Positions 21,201 through 29,401 are shown, counted from the stretch's first letter. The stretch: DNA of 64,000 nucleotides from CAIODY01 sp046051225 (GCA_046051225.1 JBJOOR010000010.1:75521-139520), one strand, 5' to 3'. Notes: generated from the letters alone by a model not told the origin. Program-made: numbers and translations.

Positions 21201-21696
21201 CCATGATACACTTGTAGGCGGTGGCGATACGGTAATGCTTAATGCTTACGGAACAAAGTATTTCAATTGGTTTCCATCATCAAACTTAAATTGTGATACT
21301 TGTAAAAACCCTTATTGGATAGGCATTGAGCAGCAAAATATTTGTGTAATTGGTACAGATACTTTTGGATGTAGCGATACAGCTTGCTTAATAATTTCAA
21401 CTTTTGATAATTGCGGAAACATTGTTTTGCCCAAAGCATTTTCACCAAATAATGATGGCATAAACGATGTGTTTAAACCATTAGCGCATTATCCCGATTG
21501 TTTTGTAGAAATGGATTTCAAAATTTTTGATAGATGGGGCGTACTTATTTTTCAAACCAATACAATTGCAAATGGTTGGGATGGAAAATATAAAGGAGAA
21601 CCCGAACCACAAGATGCTTATGTGTGGACATTAGAAGCAAAAAATTATTTTGGCAGAAAAATTATTTTAAAAGGCAATGTTACTTTAATTAAATAA
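15262..21696 (+). CDS. Giant secreted protein with SBBP and SprB-like repeats and CHU_C sorting domain
   Basis: The 2144-residue product starts with a signal peptide ending SFAQ. Residues about 40-250 match the N-terminal domain seen before SBBP repeats (FFLNKGQITDSLGN). Residues about 255-720 are SBBP beta-propeller repeats, each with a WSTYFGGS-like strand, a NIFVAGNT-like strand and FVSKFS. From about 750 to 2030 come some fifteen Cys-rich modules of 70-80 residues with CNGxAxV, GGxPPYxYLWSNG and LCxGxYxCxVxDxCG. The last 95 or so residues are the CHU_C domain (LPKAFSPNNDGINDVFKP), a T9SS type B sorting signal. It is probably a cell-surface or released adhesin like SprB. No in-frame ATG precedes the signal core, so TTG is the assumed start; one extra A in the run 15293-15298 would instead join an ATG at 15269. 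Confidence 0.9.
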   Translation: MLNASHYINKQKIVLLLTMCLLFINFSFAQSESNLLKKNYSPNHKGFFLNKGQITDSLGNAASNVFLSSSQNGLQIFITNKGITYILSKQNKNTHIDSMVRFDVELLNASISPSQIELTEIENDAPTIYYLPTIPNGLFENYAYKKVKIKNIYPGIDWIWTISDSTTEYSFELQSGVNPAIIKLKYVGFDDLKIDEKGDLILENKLASFKEIELKSFQNNMELKTKFNIISANTISYFVNNYATNSKLMIDPTLVWSTNFGGNSANENAVATNKLNDFFVAGQTYGNANFPLLGAGSYFTWAGINSNYAFVSKFNSNLRLKWSLIYGGSGNDYATGIKTDNLNNIFVVGNTNSKKFPVKNIGLSFYDSILNDTSSSILEDAFLVKFNSNGVRQFATYLGGVANDYATDIDIDNVGNAIVTGYTYSNDFPLKTNGTFNQNTLNGIEDGFVSKFSNSGVMLWSSYFGGNKDDKINSVSVDNNANIFITGLTNSASQFPLQNAGTYYDGTLDSTDFFVSKFSNTNTLLWSTYFGGSKVDYGTSTEIDNNGNLFVAGNTNSTNAPVFRNNQNVYFDSLLNNGVPSTLFNTYEDVLLAKFSNSGNRLWATYLGGSKNENIAVATYSYNFNNKNNQLTIDNCNNLYVDFYTSSDDDTLINLGCNSYYDNTFSFIKLLKFSNNLNLKWATYFGNGGFGNASGCIAVNKKSDLYLTSTSTILPTAFSVPFSYYNNTGDIVLSRFDYALYNTGVSYSLCGSGCTGAAAVVVNASCTQQSFQYQWSNGNTTTSASNLCAGNYYVIVKDTGLTCTSDTVHFNLHSGFQMYPQVSALACPTTCNGVASVTIPNLNTTGFQYQWHVNDTIVNNVSSVNYLCPQQDTLIINTPTCGSDTAIFNIQPYPYLMLYKKWQTTGDLIPCPLQCNSAALFLAIGGQKTATINWSNGVTGQLATNLCAGNTYTITATDSVCYFTSTKVVIPNPVIPFLNITPSFTAPTCKPIYKVQANLFNGGHQQPYHYLWSTGDTTSMVDSLYAGTYTCVISDSCTTYPAVSCTIFPFAKKPFDVNITLPAATCDSVTCNGKMGVNIQPINFFYGIPPYQYYWNGVLGTAQYDSACLGKKYRLMVIDACADTARDSVVFNFINQGGSAIIFSHLVCHDSCHYNGFISSSGIGPFSYLWYDSTTLTSHTNLCKDSSYWIIVTNGCNKRDTINFTPSVPPINISVSFTGYTACCKGSMYANPSGGLPPYHYLWSNGSTNSHIDTSVCNGSNYWLIATDSCGNSDTTNFITPAIYPPSFVVTLTTNPSCNNLCTGSATVQLTPTSPSLPIGVSPFSYIWSNGIHSVTTVYNLCKGQIIHCNVIDQCGTLIGSVATVPLASSLALSMGSSPSCTGTCNGIAYAYATNGAPPYTYIWNDSIVGTNSFYQACAGQIYKCKIIDACGDSAIDTISIPILQPLTANVVLSNTKCNFNCTAQAVVSHTGGLAPYFVAWSTGLLNSNILTNVCADSTYNVVVSSLGCAAKRVRFHVPNNPILKLNKVFDDSTCANACTGKIKVLASGGQPPYSYLWNTSGVTSLITNLCSGIYTCIVTDFCNKKDTLSDTIYAHTPLHGFIVNTKKSCSNICNGTAKISQYGGAPPYTYLWSNTQTTQQATNLCKGSNYCVVHDSCGYNDTVRFIINSFAVLKDSLIITKKISCLSSCNGAAKVITKSGKAPYTFLWSNGNTSSLTSTLCAGNNFCIITDSCGLKDTLTFKIDSIARIKIDSIHFSNSSCNNVCTGSASVFVSGGQSPLTYLWSNGATANSISNICPGIYSVIISNPICLIDSLFDTIEIKSNFDVAASAISNSTCFDSCKGIGKVIANGGTLPYNYLWSNGATSSTFNKFCADTFIIKVTDNVGCIAFDTIIITQPKPIVINSIYTNSHCYNKDGKIELQVAGGTKPFSYSWSNGATSIINNNIAEGNYQVIIEDSNHCKISESFELHGMYPNVYVSHDTLVGGGDTVMLNAYGTKYFNWFPSSNLNCDTCKNPYWIGIEQQNICVIGTDTFGCSDTACLIISTFDNCGNIVLPKAFSPNNDGINDVFKPLAHYPDCFVEMDFKIFDRWGVLIFQTNTIANGWDGKYKGEPEPQDAYVWTLEAKNYFGRKIILKGNVTLIK

Positions 21697-21741
21697 TTTG
21701 TTACAATTTCGTCAATCGTTTTCTTTTCCAACAATTCATTC

Positions 21742-21749
21742 TACATTTG
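21742..21749 (+). promoter_or_regulatory. Candidate -7 element TACATTTG of malic enzyme gene
   Basis: TACATTTG fits TAnnTTTG and lies 26 bp before the ATG. No TTG is found at the usual -33 distance. Confidence 0.4.
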
Positions 21750-21775
21750 TTTTCTTCTCAAAATAAAAAATTATT

Positions 21776-24067
21776 ATGCCTAAAATAGACAGACGGAAAG
21801 ATGCATTAGATTATCATTCGAAAGGAAGACCTGGAAAAATAGAAGTAATCCCAACTAAAGAGACAAAAACGCAACGTGATTTATCGTTAGCCTATTCGCC
21901 TGGTGTAGCCGAACCTTGTAAAGAAATTGCAAAGGATATTGAAAACGTTTATAAATACACAGCTAAAGGAAATTTGGTAGCTGTAATTACCAACGGCACA
22001 GCCGTATTGGGATTAGGCGATATTGGCCCAGATGCTAGCAAGCCTGTAATGGAAGGCAAAGGATTGCTGTTTAAAATATTTGCCGATATTGATGTATTTG
22101 ATATAGAATTGGATACCAAAAATGTAGATGAATTTGTACGAACAGTAAAAATTTTAGAACCCACTTTTGGCGGTGTAAATTTAGAAGATATTAAAGCACC
22201 CGAATGTTTTGAAATTGAAACACGATTAAAAAAAGAACTAAACATTCCAGTAATGCACGATGACCAACATGGTACAGCCATTATATCATCAGCTGGATTA
22301 TTGAACGCATTAGAAGTAGTAAATAAAAAAATTGACGAAGCAAAAATTGTGGTTTTAGGTGCTGGTGCTTCGGCAATTAGTTGCACAAAATTATATGTAT
22401 CGTTGGGCGCTAAAAAAGAAAATATTGTAATGTTTGATAGCAAAGGAGCTATTACAACCGATAGAAAAGATTTAGATAAATACAAAATACAATTTGCTAC
22501 CAAGCGCAAAGTAAACTCGTTAGAAGCTGCACTAAAAGGCGCTGATGTATTTTTAGGATTATCAAAGGGCAATACTGTAACACCAAAAATGTTAAAAGGA
22601 ATGGCAAAAAATCCTATCGTTTTTGCTTTAGCAAACCCCGACCCTGAAATTAGCCCCGAGTTAGCCATTAAAGCCCGACCAGACATTATTATGGCAACAG
22701 GCAGAAGCGATTATGCCAATCAAGTAAATAATGTTTTGGGGTTTCCATATATTTTTCGTGGTGCATTAGATGTACGAGCTACCGAAATTAATGAAGTCAT
22801 GAAATTAGCAGCCGTTAAGGCTCTAGCTGGATTAGCAAAATTACCAGTACCCGATTTAGTGAACATAGCTTACAATGAAAAAAATATCACATTTGGTAAA
22901 CATTATATTATTCCAAAACCTGTTGACCCCAGATTATTAACCACCGTAGCACCTGCTGTGGCAAGAGCTGCCATGAAAAGTGGTGTTGCAAAAAATCCGA
23001 TTAAAGATTTTAAAGCATACGAAAATGAATTGTCGTTACGATTAGGACAAAATGATCAGTTGATGCGATTAATAGGCAATAAAGCCAAACGCAATCCACA
23101 AAGAATTGTGATGGCAGATGCCGAAAATATTAAAATATTAAAAGCTGCGCAGATAGTTTTTGAAGAAGGAATTGCTATTCCAATTTTAATTGGTAATAAG
23201 CAAAAAATTAAAGACACACTTAAATTGAATGGCTTATCCGTAAATAAATCTATTGAAATTATTGACCCCAATGAAAATGCGTTAGAGAAAAAACGAACTG
23301 AATTTGGTGAAATATTTTTTAAGAAAAGAATGCGCAAAGGCTTCAATCTGTACGAAGCTAAAAAAGCGATGAAGGATAGAAATTATTTTGGCGCTATGAT
23401 GGTTGAAACTGGAGAAGCAGATGCATTAATTAGTGGATTAACCCGTAAATATTCTGATGCAATTCGCCCTGCATTACAAGTAATAGGCACACATGCTAAG
23501 GTAAAGAAAATAGCAGGCATGTACATTTTAATTACTAAAAAAGGGCCTTTATTTTTTGCCGATACTACAGTAAATAAAAATCCTGATGTAGATGAATTAG
23601 TAGAAATTACTGAATTAACAGCAGCAGCAGTACGTGCATTTAATATTGAACCCCGAATAGCATTTTTAAGTTATAGCAATTTTGGAAGTGCAGATGGCGA
23701 AGATGCCGAAAAAATGCAAAAAGCAGTAGCTATATTAAAAGAAAGACACCCCGAAATGATTGTTGATGGCGAAATACAAGCCAACATTGCTTTTAATCAA
23801 GAATTAATAAAAGATAATTATCCATTTAGCGATTTGGCAACTGGCGAAGCGCCCAATGTATTAATTTTCCCTTCACTTTCGGCTGGTAATATTGCATATA
23901 ATTTATTAGCCGCACTTGGACAAGGAATGGAATCAATGGGACCTTTAGTGTTAGGCTTAAACAAACCTGCACATGTATTGCATTTGGGTAGCACTGTTCG
24001 TGAAATTGTAAATATGGTAACTATTGCTGTGGTGGATGCTCAATACAGAAAACGAGATAAAAGTTAA
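21776..24067 (+). CDS. maeB: NADP-dependent malic enzyme with C-terminal phosphotransacetylase-like domain
   Basis: This enzyme decarboxylates malate to pyruvate, making NAD(P)H, and links the TCA cycle to biosynthesis. The 763-residue length is typical of the MaeB type. The N-terminal malic domain shows LAYSPGVAEPCKEIA and HDDQHGTAIISSAGLLNAL, and the NAD-binding fold has VVLGAGASAISC. From about residue 430 there is a phosphate acetyl/butyryltransferase-like domain (NPQRIVMADAEN, GEADALISG), which in MaeB proteins is regulatory and binds acetyl-CoA rather than catalytic. It is a single gene, convergent with the second hybrid kinase. Confidence 0.95.
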   Translation: MPKIDRRKDALDYHSKGRPGKIEVIPTKETKTQRDLSLAYSPGVAEPCKEIAKDIENVYKYTAKGNLVAVITNGTAVLGLGDIGPDASKPVMEGKGLLFKIFADIDVFDIELDTKNVDEFVRTVKILEPTFGGVNLEDIKAPECFEIETRLKKELNIPVMHDDQHGTAIISSAGLLNALEVVNKKIDEAKIVVLGAGASAISCTKLYVSLGAKKENIVMFDSKGAITTDRKDLDKYKIQFATKRKVNSLEAALKGADVFLGLSKGNTVTPKMLKGMAKNPIVFALANPDPEISPELAIKARPDIIMATGRSDYANQVNNVLGFPYIFRGALDVRATEINEVMKLAAVKALAGLAKLPVPDLVNIAYNEKNITFGKHYIIPKPVDPRLLTTVAPAVARAAMKSGVAKNPIKDFKAYENELSLRLGQNDQLMRLIGNKAKRNPQRIVMADAENIKILKAAQIVFEEGIAIPILIGNKQKIKDTLKLNGLSVNKSIEIIDPNENALEKKRTEFGEIFFKKRMRKGFNLYEAKKAMKDRNYFGAMMVETGEADALISGLTRKYSDAIRPALQVIGTHAKVKKIAGMYILITKKGPLFFADTTVNKNPDVDELVEITELTAAAVRAFNIEPRIAFLSYSNFGSADGEDAEKMQKAVAILKERHPEMIVDGEIQANIAFNQELIKDNYPFSDLATGEAPNVLIFPSLSAGNIAYNLLAALGQGMESMGPLVLGLNKPAHVLHLGSTVREIVNMVTIAVVDAQYRKRDKS

Positions 24068-24096
24068 TTTTTTATTTCGTTTCTATTTTAGTTAAA

Positions 24097-25725
24097 CTAT
24101 GCAATATGTTTTTCGGCATTAAAAAAATAATGTAAAAGTTTGTCGTGCAATTCGTTCGGGTTAAAAGGTTTGCTTACATAATCTGTTAATCCGCATTCGG
24201 CTAATTCATTATTATCATTATCTAATGCTGCTGCGGTAAGCGCTATTATTGGTACGTTTCGGGTTAATGCATCTTCACTTGCTCGTATATGTTTTGTAGC
24301 TTCCATACCATTCATTTCAGGCATTTGAATATCCATTAATACAATATCATAATGATTAAATTTCATTTTGTCCAAAGCTAATTTTCCGTTTACAGCGGTA
24401 TCTACTTTTATGTTCCATTTTTCTAAAAATTTTGTAGCAATTAATTGATTAAACATATTGTCTTCAACCAATAAAACTTTAGCCCCATCCAACGAATGAT
24501 TTTTAGCATTTACAATAATTTCGGTAGGCGAAATATTGGTTTCATTTAATTGCATATTCAAATCAAAACTAAATTCCGAACCTTTATTCAACTCACTTTT
24601 TACATTAATTTTGCTTTTGTGCATGGCTATTAATTTTTGAGTAATTGCTAACCCAATTCCTGCGCCATCAAACTTTCGACTGTTACTATTTTCAGCCTGC
24701 GAAAAACAATCAAAAATCAATTGTTGCTTAGTTTCATCAATACCAATTCCACTATCACTTATTGAAAACTTAAGCGATAATATATTGGGTAATGAATTAT
24801 TATTTTTTGAAATAGTGATAGCAACAAAGCCACTTTCAGTAAATTTAATAGCATTTGAAATTAAATTATTTAAAATCTGCATCAGCCTTACTGGGTCGCC
24901 GATTAATGTTTCGGGTATATCATTGCACAAATTTAATCGTAGTTCTAAATGCTTTTCAATAGCATGATATTTGTGTGTTACATAAATATCTTTTACCAAT
25001 TTCAACAAATTAAAAGGCACTTCTTTTAGTGTTATTTTACCAGCCTCTATTTTGCTATAATCTAAAATATCATTTACAATCGACATCAAATTTTCGGCTG
25101 CAAATTTTATTACATTCAGGCTTTCAACCTGCTCTGGTTTTGGATTTTCAATCATCATTAAATTGGTCATACCTATTACAGCATTTAATGGCGTTCTTAT
25201 TTCGTGGCTCATAATACTGGCAAATTGTTGCTTTTCGGCACTAGCACTAACCGATTTTATTTTTTCCGATTTTAACGCCCTATGTTGTTCTACAATTTTT
25301 TTCCGATTTAAAATATCATGCTCTATATTTTGATGTGCAATTACAAAAATTGTTTCGCCTTTGGCAGTAATCGTTTTTGTAGCTATTTGCTTAAAATGAA
25401 TAATTTCATGATGCTTAGTTTGTAATCTTATATTCCACTCCAAACTATTATAAACACTGCTGTTTAACCGAATAATATTAGTGCTTAATTTTTTTTCATC
25501 TTCTTTAATGGTTAAACCCATAATCGATTTTCCAATCAATTCATTTACAGAATATCCTAAACAATCAATTCCTTTTTTATTGATAGAAATAATACTACCT
25601 AAGCTATTTAAAATGATATAAATAGCCGAATTATTATTAAAAATAAGGCTCATTGATTCGTCGTTAAATTCCTTTAACAGTTGTTGAAGATTGCTGTGGT
25701 TGTTGTGTTGATTTTTTCTATTCAT
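24097..25725 (-). CDS. Cytoplasmic PAS hybrid histidine kinase/response regulator
   Basis: The 542-residue protein has no signal peptide or membrane helix. A PAS domain (about 28-135) is the likely sensor. HisKA follows, with His174 in IMSHEIRTPLNAVIGM, then HATPase_c (N-box Asn291, DSGIGI 324, GAGIGLA 354), and a receiver with Asp465 in VLMDIQMPEMNG and a CheY-like Lys in YVSKPF near the end. Catalytic residues look complete. There is no partner regulator or phosphotransfer gene beside it, so its output is unknown. It is divergent from coaBC and shares no clear promoter with it. Confidence 0.9.
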   Translation of the reverse strand: MNRKNQHNNHSNLQQLLKEFNDESMSLIFNNNSAIYIILNSLGSIISINKKGIDCLGYSVNELIGKSIMGLTIKEDEKKLSTNIIRLNSSVYNSLEWNIRLQTKHHEIIHFKQIATKTITAKGETIFVIAHQNIEHDILNRKKIVEQHRALKSEKIKSVSASAEKQQFASIMSHEIRTPLNAVIGMTNLMMIENPKPEQVESLNVIKFAAENLMSIVNDILDYSKIEAGKITLKEVPFNLLKLVKDIYVTHKYHAIEKHLELRLNLCNDIPETLIGDPVRLMQILNNLISNAIKFTESGFVAITISKNNNSLPNILSLKFSISDSGIGIDETKQQLIFDCFSQAENSNSRKFDGAGIGLAITQKLIAMHKSKINVKSELNKGSEFSFDLNMQLNETNISPTEIIVNAKNHSLDGAKVLLVEDNMFNQLIATKFLEKWNIKVDTAVNGKLALDKMKFNHYDIVLMDIQMPEMNGMEATKHIRASEDALTRNVPIIALTAAALDNDNNELAECGLTDYVSKPFNPNELHDKLLHYFFNAEKHIA

Positions 25726-25812
25726 TTTTTATGTAATATTTTACGATGCAATGATAGAGATACTCAAACCGATTTTAATTACGTAATATCACTCAATTTT
25801 ATCATTACTTAT

Positions 25813-25843
25813 TTGTGTTAGATAGTGATTTCACTTACTTTTG
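25813..25843 (+). promoter_or_regulatory. coaBC promoter (TTG-N20-TACTTTTG)
   Basis: TTG at 25813-25815 and TACTTTTG at 25836-25843 are 20 bp apart, a full consensus match, 22 bp before the TTG start of coaBC. Confidence 0.7.
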
Positions 25844-25865
25844 AAGTATAAAATCGTAATACATT

Positions 25866-27068
25866 TTGCTTCAACATAAAAAAATAATAGTAGCAATAAC
25901 TGGCAGCATAGCTGCATACAAGGCTGCCTTTTTGGTAAGGCTGTTGGTTAAATGTGGTGCAGATGTGCAAGTAATAATGACCGAAGCTGCTACACAATTT
26001 ATTCCAGCTATTACTTTAAGTACGCTTTCAAAAAATAAAGTTTTGGTTGAATTAATTAATGATGAAAACTGGAATAATCATGTAGAACTTGGCTTACAAG
26101 CCGATTTGATGATTATAGCCCCAGCATCGGCCAATACAATTGCAAAAATGAGTAATGGCATTTGCGATAATTTATTAACCGCCGTTTATTTATCTGCCAA
26201 ATGCCCCGTAGCATTTGCCCCAGCCATGGATTTAGATATGTGGATACATCCATCTACAAAAAATAATATTGCAAAATTGCAGCAATACGGCAATCATTTA
26301 ATTGATGTAGAAAATGGCGAATTAGCAAGCGGACTGATAGGAAAAGGGAGAATGGCAGAACCCGAAACTATTGTAGAATGGGCAAAAAAATATTTTTCTT
26401 GCCAGCATGAATTAAAAAAACTACATAGTAAAAATATTTTAATAACAGCTGGACCTACATTTGAACCCATCGACCCTGTTCGGTTTATTGGTAACAGAAG
26501 CAGCGGCAAAATGGGAATTGAATTGGCCGAAATGGCTGCAAAAAATGGTGCAAATGTAACACTGCTTTTAGGCGATACTAATTTAAAAGCATCACATAAA
26601 AATATTTCAACTATATCTTGCCCTACAGCACAAATCATGTACAATGCGGCGGCTGATTGTTTTTCAGCAAATGATATTATAATTTGTGCGGCCGCTGTGG
26701 CAGATTATATGCCTGTGCAAATAGCTACTGAAAAAATAAAAAAATCGGAAAATAGTATAGTAATTGAACTAAAAAAAACACCAGATATTTTAGCTTCGTT
26801 AGGAAAAATTAAAACAGCAAATCAAATTTTAATTGGATTTGCATTAGAAACAAACAACGAATTAGAAAATGCGAAAACTAAATTGAAAAATAAAAATGCT
26901 GATATCATCGTTTTAAATTCGTTGCAAAATAAAGGGGCTGGATTTCAACATCAAACCAATCAAATTACAATTGTTGATTCAAAAAATAATGAAATTAATT
27001 TCAATTTAAAATCTAAAACATTAGTTGCCATTGATATTCTACAACACATCATTCAATACTATTTATAA
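25866..27068 (+). CDS. coaBC: Bifunctional phosphopantothenoylcysteine decarboxylase/synthetase
   Basis: CoaBC makes phosphopantothenoylcysteine and decarboxylates it to 4'-phosphopantetheine in coenzyme A synthesis. The N-terminal flavin-dependent CoaC half has GSIAAYKA, His72 and APAMDLDMW. The C-terminal CoaB half has ITAGPTFEPIDPVRFI, NRSSGKMG and AAAVADYMP. Where E. coli has the clamp Cys158 (ACGDIGPGRM), this protein has Ser155 (ASGLIGKGRM). The frame opens only eight bases before the TTG at 25866, and that start gives the normal N-terminus MLQHKKIIVAITG. It is followed one base later by the DUF4835 gene. Confidence 0.95.
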   Translation: MLQHKKIIVAITGSIAAYKAAFLVRLLVKCGADVQVIMTEAATQFIPAITLSTLSKNKVLVELINDENWNNHVELGLQADLMIIAPASANTIAKMSNGICDNLLTAVYLSAKCPVAFAPAMDLDMWIHPSTKNNIAKLQQYGNHLIDVENGELASGLIGKGRMAEPETIVEWAKKYFSCQHELKKLHSKNILITAGPTFEPIDPVRFIGNRSSGKMGIELAEMAAKNGANVTLLLGDTNLKASHKNISTISCPTAQIMYNAAADCFSANDIIICAAAVADYMPVQIATEKIKKSENSIVIELKKTPDILASLGKIKTANQILIGFALETNNELENAKTKLKNKNADIIVLNSLQNKGAGFQHQTNQITIVDSKNNEINFNLKSKTLVAIDILQHIIQYYL

Positions 27069-27069
27069 A

Positions 27070-28005
27070 ATGAACAATTTTTTTTCAAAAAAATATATTG
27101 GGGTTACCATCATATTAATTTGCTTTTTGCATTGCACAATATCAAATTTTGCATTTGCTCAAGAACTAAAATGTTCGGTAAAAATAAATACGCCCAAACT
27201 TCAAAACACCGACCCTAAAGTATTTGTAACATTGCAAAAATCGATGTTCGAGTTTTTTAATAATAGAAAATGGACAGATGATATATTTGATAATCAGGAA
27301 AAAATAGAATGCAATATTTTAATTAACGTAACTGAAGAATTGGGCTCGGATAAATTTAGATTTCAATTAAATGTACAATCATCTAGAACAATTTTTAATT
27401 CAAATTATAGCACCACACTTTTTAATTGGAGCGATAAAGATGTGGTTGTACAATATGTAGAGTATCAGCCATTAGATTATGCTGATGATAAATACACCAG
27501 CAATCTTACTTCAATTATGGCTTTTTATGCGTATATGATAATAGGATTAGATTACGATTCGTATTCATTAAAAGGTGGATCGCCATATTTTGATAAGGCA
27601 AAAAATATTGGTACCATCATGCAAAATTATGATGAGGAAGGTTGGAAACCATTTGAGAAAAATTTAAAAAACAGATACTGGTTAGTAGATAATATTACGA
27701 ATGCAAGATCTGAATCGTTTAGAACATTGATGTATAATTATCATAGAAAAGGATTGGATATGATGTATCAAAATGCTGATAACGGAAGGGCTGTAATTTC
27801 GAATGCGATGAAACAAATTGAAAAAATGTATGATGAAAATCCTAACGGAGTGTGGTTAATTGCTTTTTTTGCAGCCAAATCGGAAGAGTTATCAAATTTA
27901 TATACACAAGGTTCGCCACAAGAAAAAATGCAGATGAGCATTTTGCTAAATAAATGCGACCCTGTAAATGGGAAAAAATATCAAAAAATAATGAATAGTA
28001 AATAG
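27070..28005 (+). CDS. DUF4835 (PorD-like) exported protein
   Basis: The start is ATG at 27070, one base after the coaBC stop, giving a signal peptide that ends FAFAQ. An upstream in-frame start would overlap coaBC and spoil the signal. The 311-residue mature-type sequence matches DUF4835: ELKCSVKINTPKLQNTDPKVF at the start, FNWSDKDVVVQYVEYQPLDY, the NLTSIMAFYAYMIIGLDYDS segment and SELSNLYT-like C-terminus. The family, also called PorD, is found in Bacteroidota with type IX secretion, and the coaBC-DUF4835 order is a conserved neighbourhood. Its exact role is uncertain. Confidence 0.85.
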   Translation: MNNFFSKKYIGVTIILICFLHCTISNFAFAQELKCSVKINTPKLQNTDPKVFVTLQKSMFEFFNNRKWTDDIFDNQEKIECNILINVTEELGSDKFRFQLNVQSSRTIFNSNYSTTLFNWSDKDVVVQYVEYQPLDYADDKYTSNLTSIMAFYAYMIIGLDYDSYSLKGGSPYFDKAKNIGTIMQNYDEEGWKPFEKNLKNRYWLVDNITNARSESFRTLMYNYHRKGLDMMYQNADNGRAVISNAMKQIEKMYDENPNGVWLIAFFAAKSEELSNLYTQGSPQEKMQMSILLNKCDPVNGKKYQKIMNSK

Positions 28006-28013
28006 CTTATCAA

Positions 28014-28466
28014 CTAGCTGTTATCATTCATCATCCATTCGGCATACGAAGTGGGGGTTTCTTCTAATTTAATGCTGCAAAGTTTTACATAATCTGGCAC
28101 TTTATCAATTATTCGGTTTTTAAAATGAAGCAATAAATTTTCGCACGATGGTTGAAAAGGTGTAAGTATTACTTTTTCAAATTGATTAGAAATAATATCA
28201 TTTTGCGAATATGGTGCATGTTCGTTTAGCACCAATGCATGATCGAAAATATTTACAATTTCGGCCATTACTATTGTTTTTAAATCGGTAAAATCTACCA
28301 CCATTCCTTGTTTGGGGCTGTTGTTCGATTGTTCAACATGCCCAATTACGGTAACTGATAAATGATAAGTATGACCATGAATGTTTTTACAAGGTCCATC
28401 ATAGCCATATAAAGCATGTGCCATATCAATGGTAAATTTTTTAGTAACTCTTACTATATCTTTCAT
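28014..28466 (-). CDS. queD: 6-carboxytetrahydropterin/6-pyruvoyl-tetrahydropterin synthase family (QueD)
   Basis: QueD turns dihydroneopterin triphosphate into 6-carboxy-tetrahydropterin for queuosine and related 7-deazapurines. The 150-residue length fits. The zinc ligands are visible as the His in DMAHALYGYDG and the pair in IHGHTYHLSV, preceded by the catalytic Cys of GPCKNIHGH. VVDFTDLK, FDHALVLNE, PSCENLLLHF and IKLEETP follow in family order. It stands alone and is convergent with the DUF4835 gene. A biopterin-type pyruvoyl synthase activity cannot be ruled out from sequence. Confidence 0.9.
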   Translation of the reverse strand: MKDIVRVTKKFTIDMAHALYGYDGPCKNIHGHTYHLSVTVIGHVEQSNNSPKQGMVVDFTDLKTIVMAEIVNIFDHALVLNEHAPYSQNDIISNQFEKVILTPFQPSCENLLLHFKNRIIDKVPDYVKLCSIKLEETPTSYAEWMMNDNS

Positions 28467-28698
28467 ACTTAATATTGAAATGCAAATATCTACAATTCTT
28501 CTTAATCTGTCTTTTCAATTCATAATATTTTAGAAACTGTAAATTGTTTGCTTATAGATACATTTCCTTTATATCGTTTTTGTGCACATTTTTAATACAC
28601 CAGTTCAACAAACTTTGTAATCAAAAAAAAGTTTAAGTTTGTATATGAATTTTTCAGAACCAAATCAAACTTGATTAAGGGTAATATAAAGAAGATTG

Positions 28699-28760
28699 TG
28701 TCAAGGGTTTTAGAGCGGAGCAACAGGAGCATACGCTGAAGCGCAGCAGAACGAGGTGAC
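28699..28760. repeat. GC-rich repeat-like islet
   Basis: The 333-bp gap 28467-28799 holds no gene. Within it, this 60-bp stretch is much richer in G and C than its surroundings and contains the small inverted motif CGCTGAAGCG (28734-28743). It looks like a dispersed repeat copy, but only one copy is visible here. Elsewhere in the gap I see nothing definite. Confidence 0.35.
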
Positions 28761-28799
28761 AATAAAACAAAGGTTGGCATTTACGATAAATAAAATAAT

Positions 28800-29378
28800 A
28801 TGAACAAAAAAATTGTATTACTAATACTGGGGGTTCTGCTATTCTTGTTGATGCTTACGTTTCCAAACGAAAAGATAATTCAGGTAAAAGCACCTGAAAC
28901 CAATATGCCCTATGATAGTTTGATAAATATTATCGATAAAAAAGTAGGTCCTATTTTAGCGGATGAAGATGAATTATTAGAATATAAGGAATTTAATATG
29001 ATTTTGGCTCGACCTACTAAATATATGGCTGATGCCGAATATTTATTGGCAGATTCATCGGTAAGCGACCCAAAAAAAATAATTATTATCTACTCGATGA
29101 AATCGCTTAATAAACAAGATTATTTTAAATTTTTAAACTACACAGCAACTCTTTATGCTTCCAATAAAATAAATGAAGATATTATTATACCTCAAGTATT
29201 TTGTGTTAGCAATTGGAATAATTTAATTTTTATGAATTTTTATTCATCAGAAGTAAGAAAAGCACTAAAAATGATACAAAACAAAAAGGGAAACTCAAAA
29301 GAAATTAATGAAGCTTTGGATGATATTTTATCAGGAAAACTATGGTATGAAGAATGGATAGACCTATATACACATTAA
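28800..29378 (+). CDS. Hypothetical membrane-anchored protein
   Basis: The 192-residue product has an N-terminal hydrophobic helix (about 4-21) preceded by lysines and not followed by a good cleavage site, so it is probably anchored with the bulk outside. The soluble part has a YLLADSSVSDPKKIIIIYS strand region and a C-terminal KLWYEEWIDLY. I recognise no family. It is followed after 23 bp by the start of a short broken secreted-protein gene and stands apart from other operons. Confidence 0.55.
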   Translation: MNKKIVLLILGVLLFLLMLTFPNEKIIQVKAPETNMPYDSLINIIDKKVGPILADEDELLEYKEFNMILARPTKYMADAEYLLADSSVSDPKKIIIIYSMKSLNKQDYFKFLNYTATLYASNKINEDIIIPQVFCVSNWNNLIFMNFYSSEVRKALKMIQNKKGNSKEINEALDDILSGKLWYEEWIDLYTH

Positions 29379-29401
29379 CTAAATAACTAAATCAATCAAA
29401 A

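Noticed and set aside
17500..21400. CRISPR-like or DNA tandem repeat in the adhesin gene
   Set aside because: The repetition is at protein level with diverged DNA and 210-240-bp units; there are no constant repeats with spacers.
21949..22686. 245-residue antisense frame in the malic enzyme gene
   Set aside because: It is an antisense shadow of a well-conserved coding region, with serine- and asparagine-rich composition typical of such shadows.
28592..28780. 62-residue frame on the minus strand
   Set aside because: It is produced by the GC-rich repeat-like islet, has no start context and no family resemblance.
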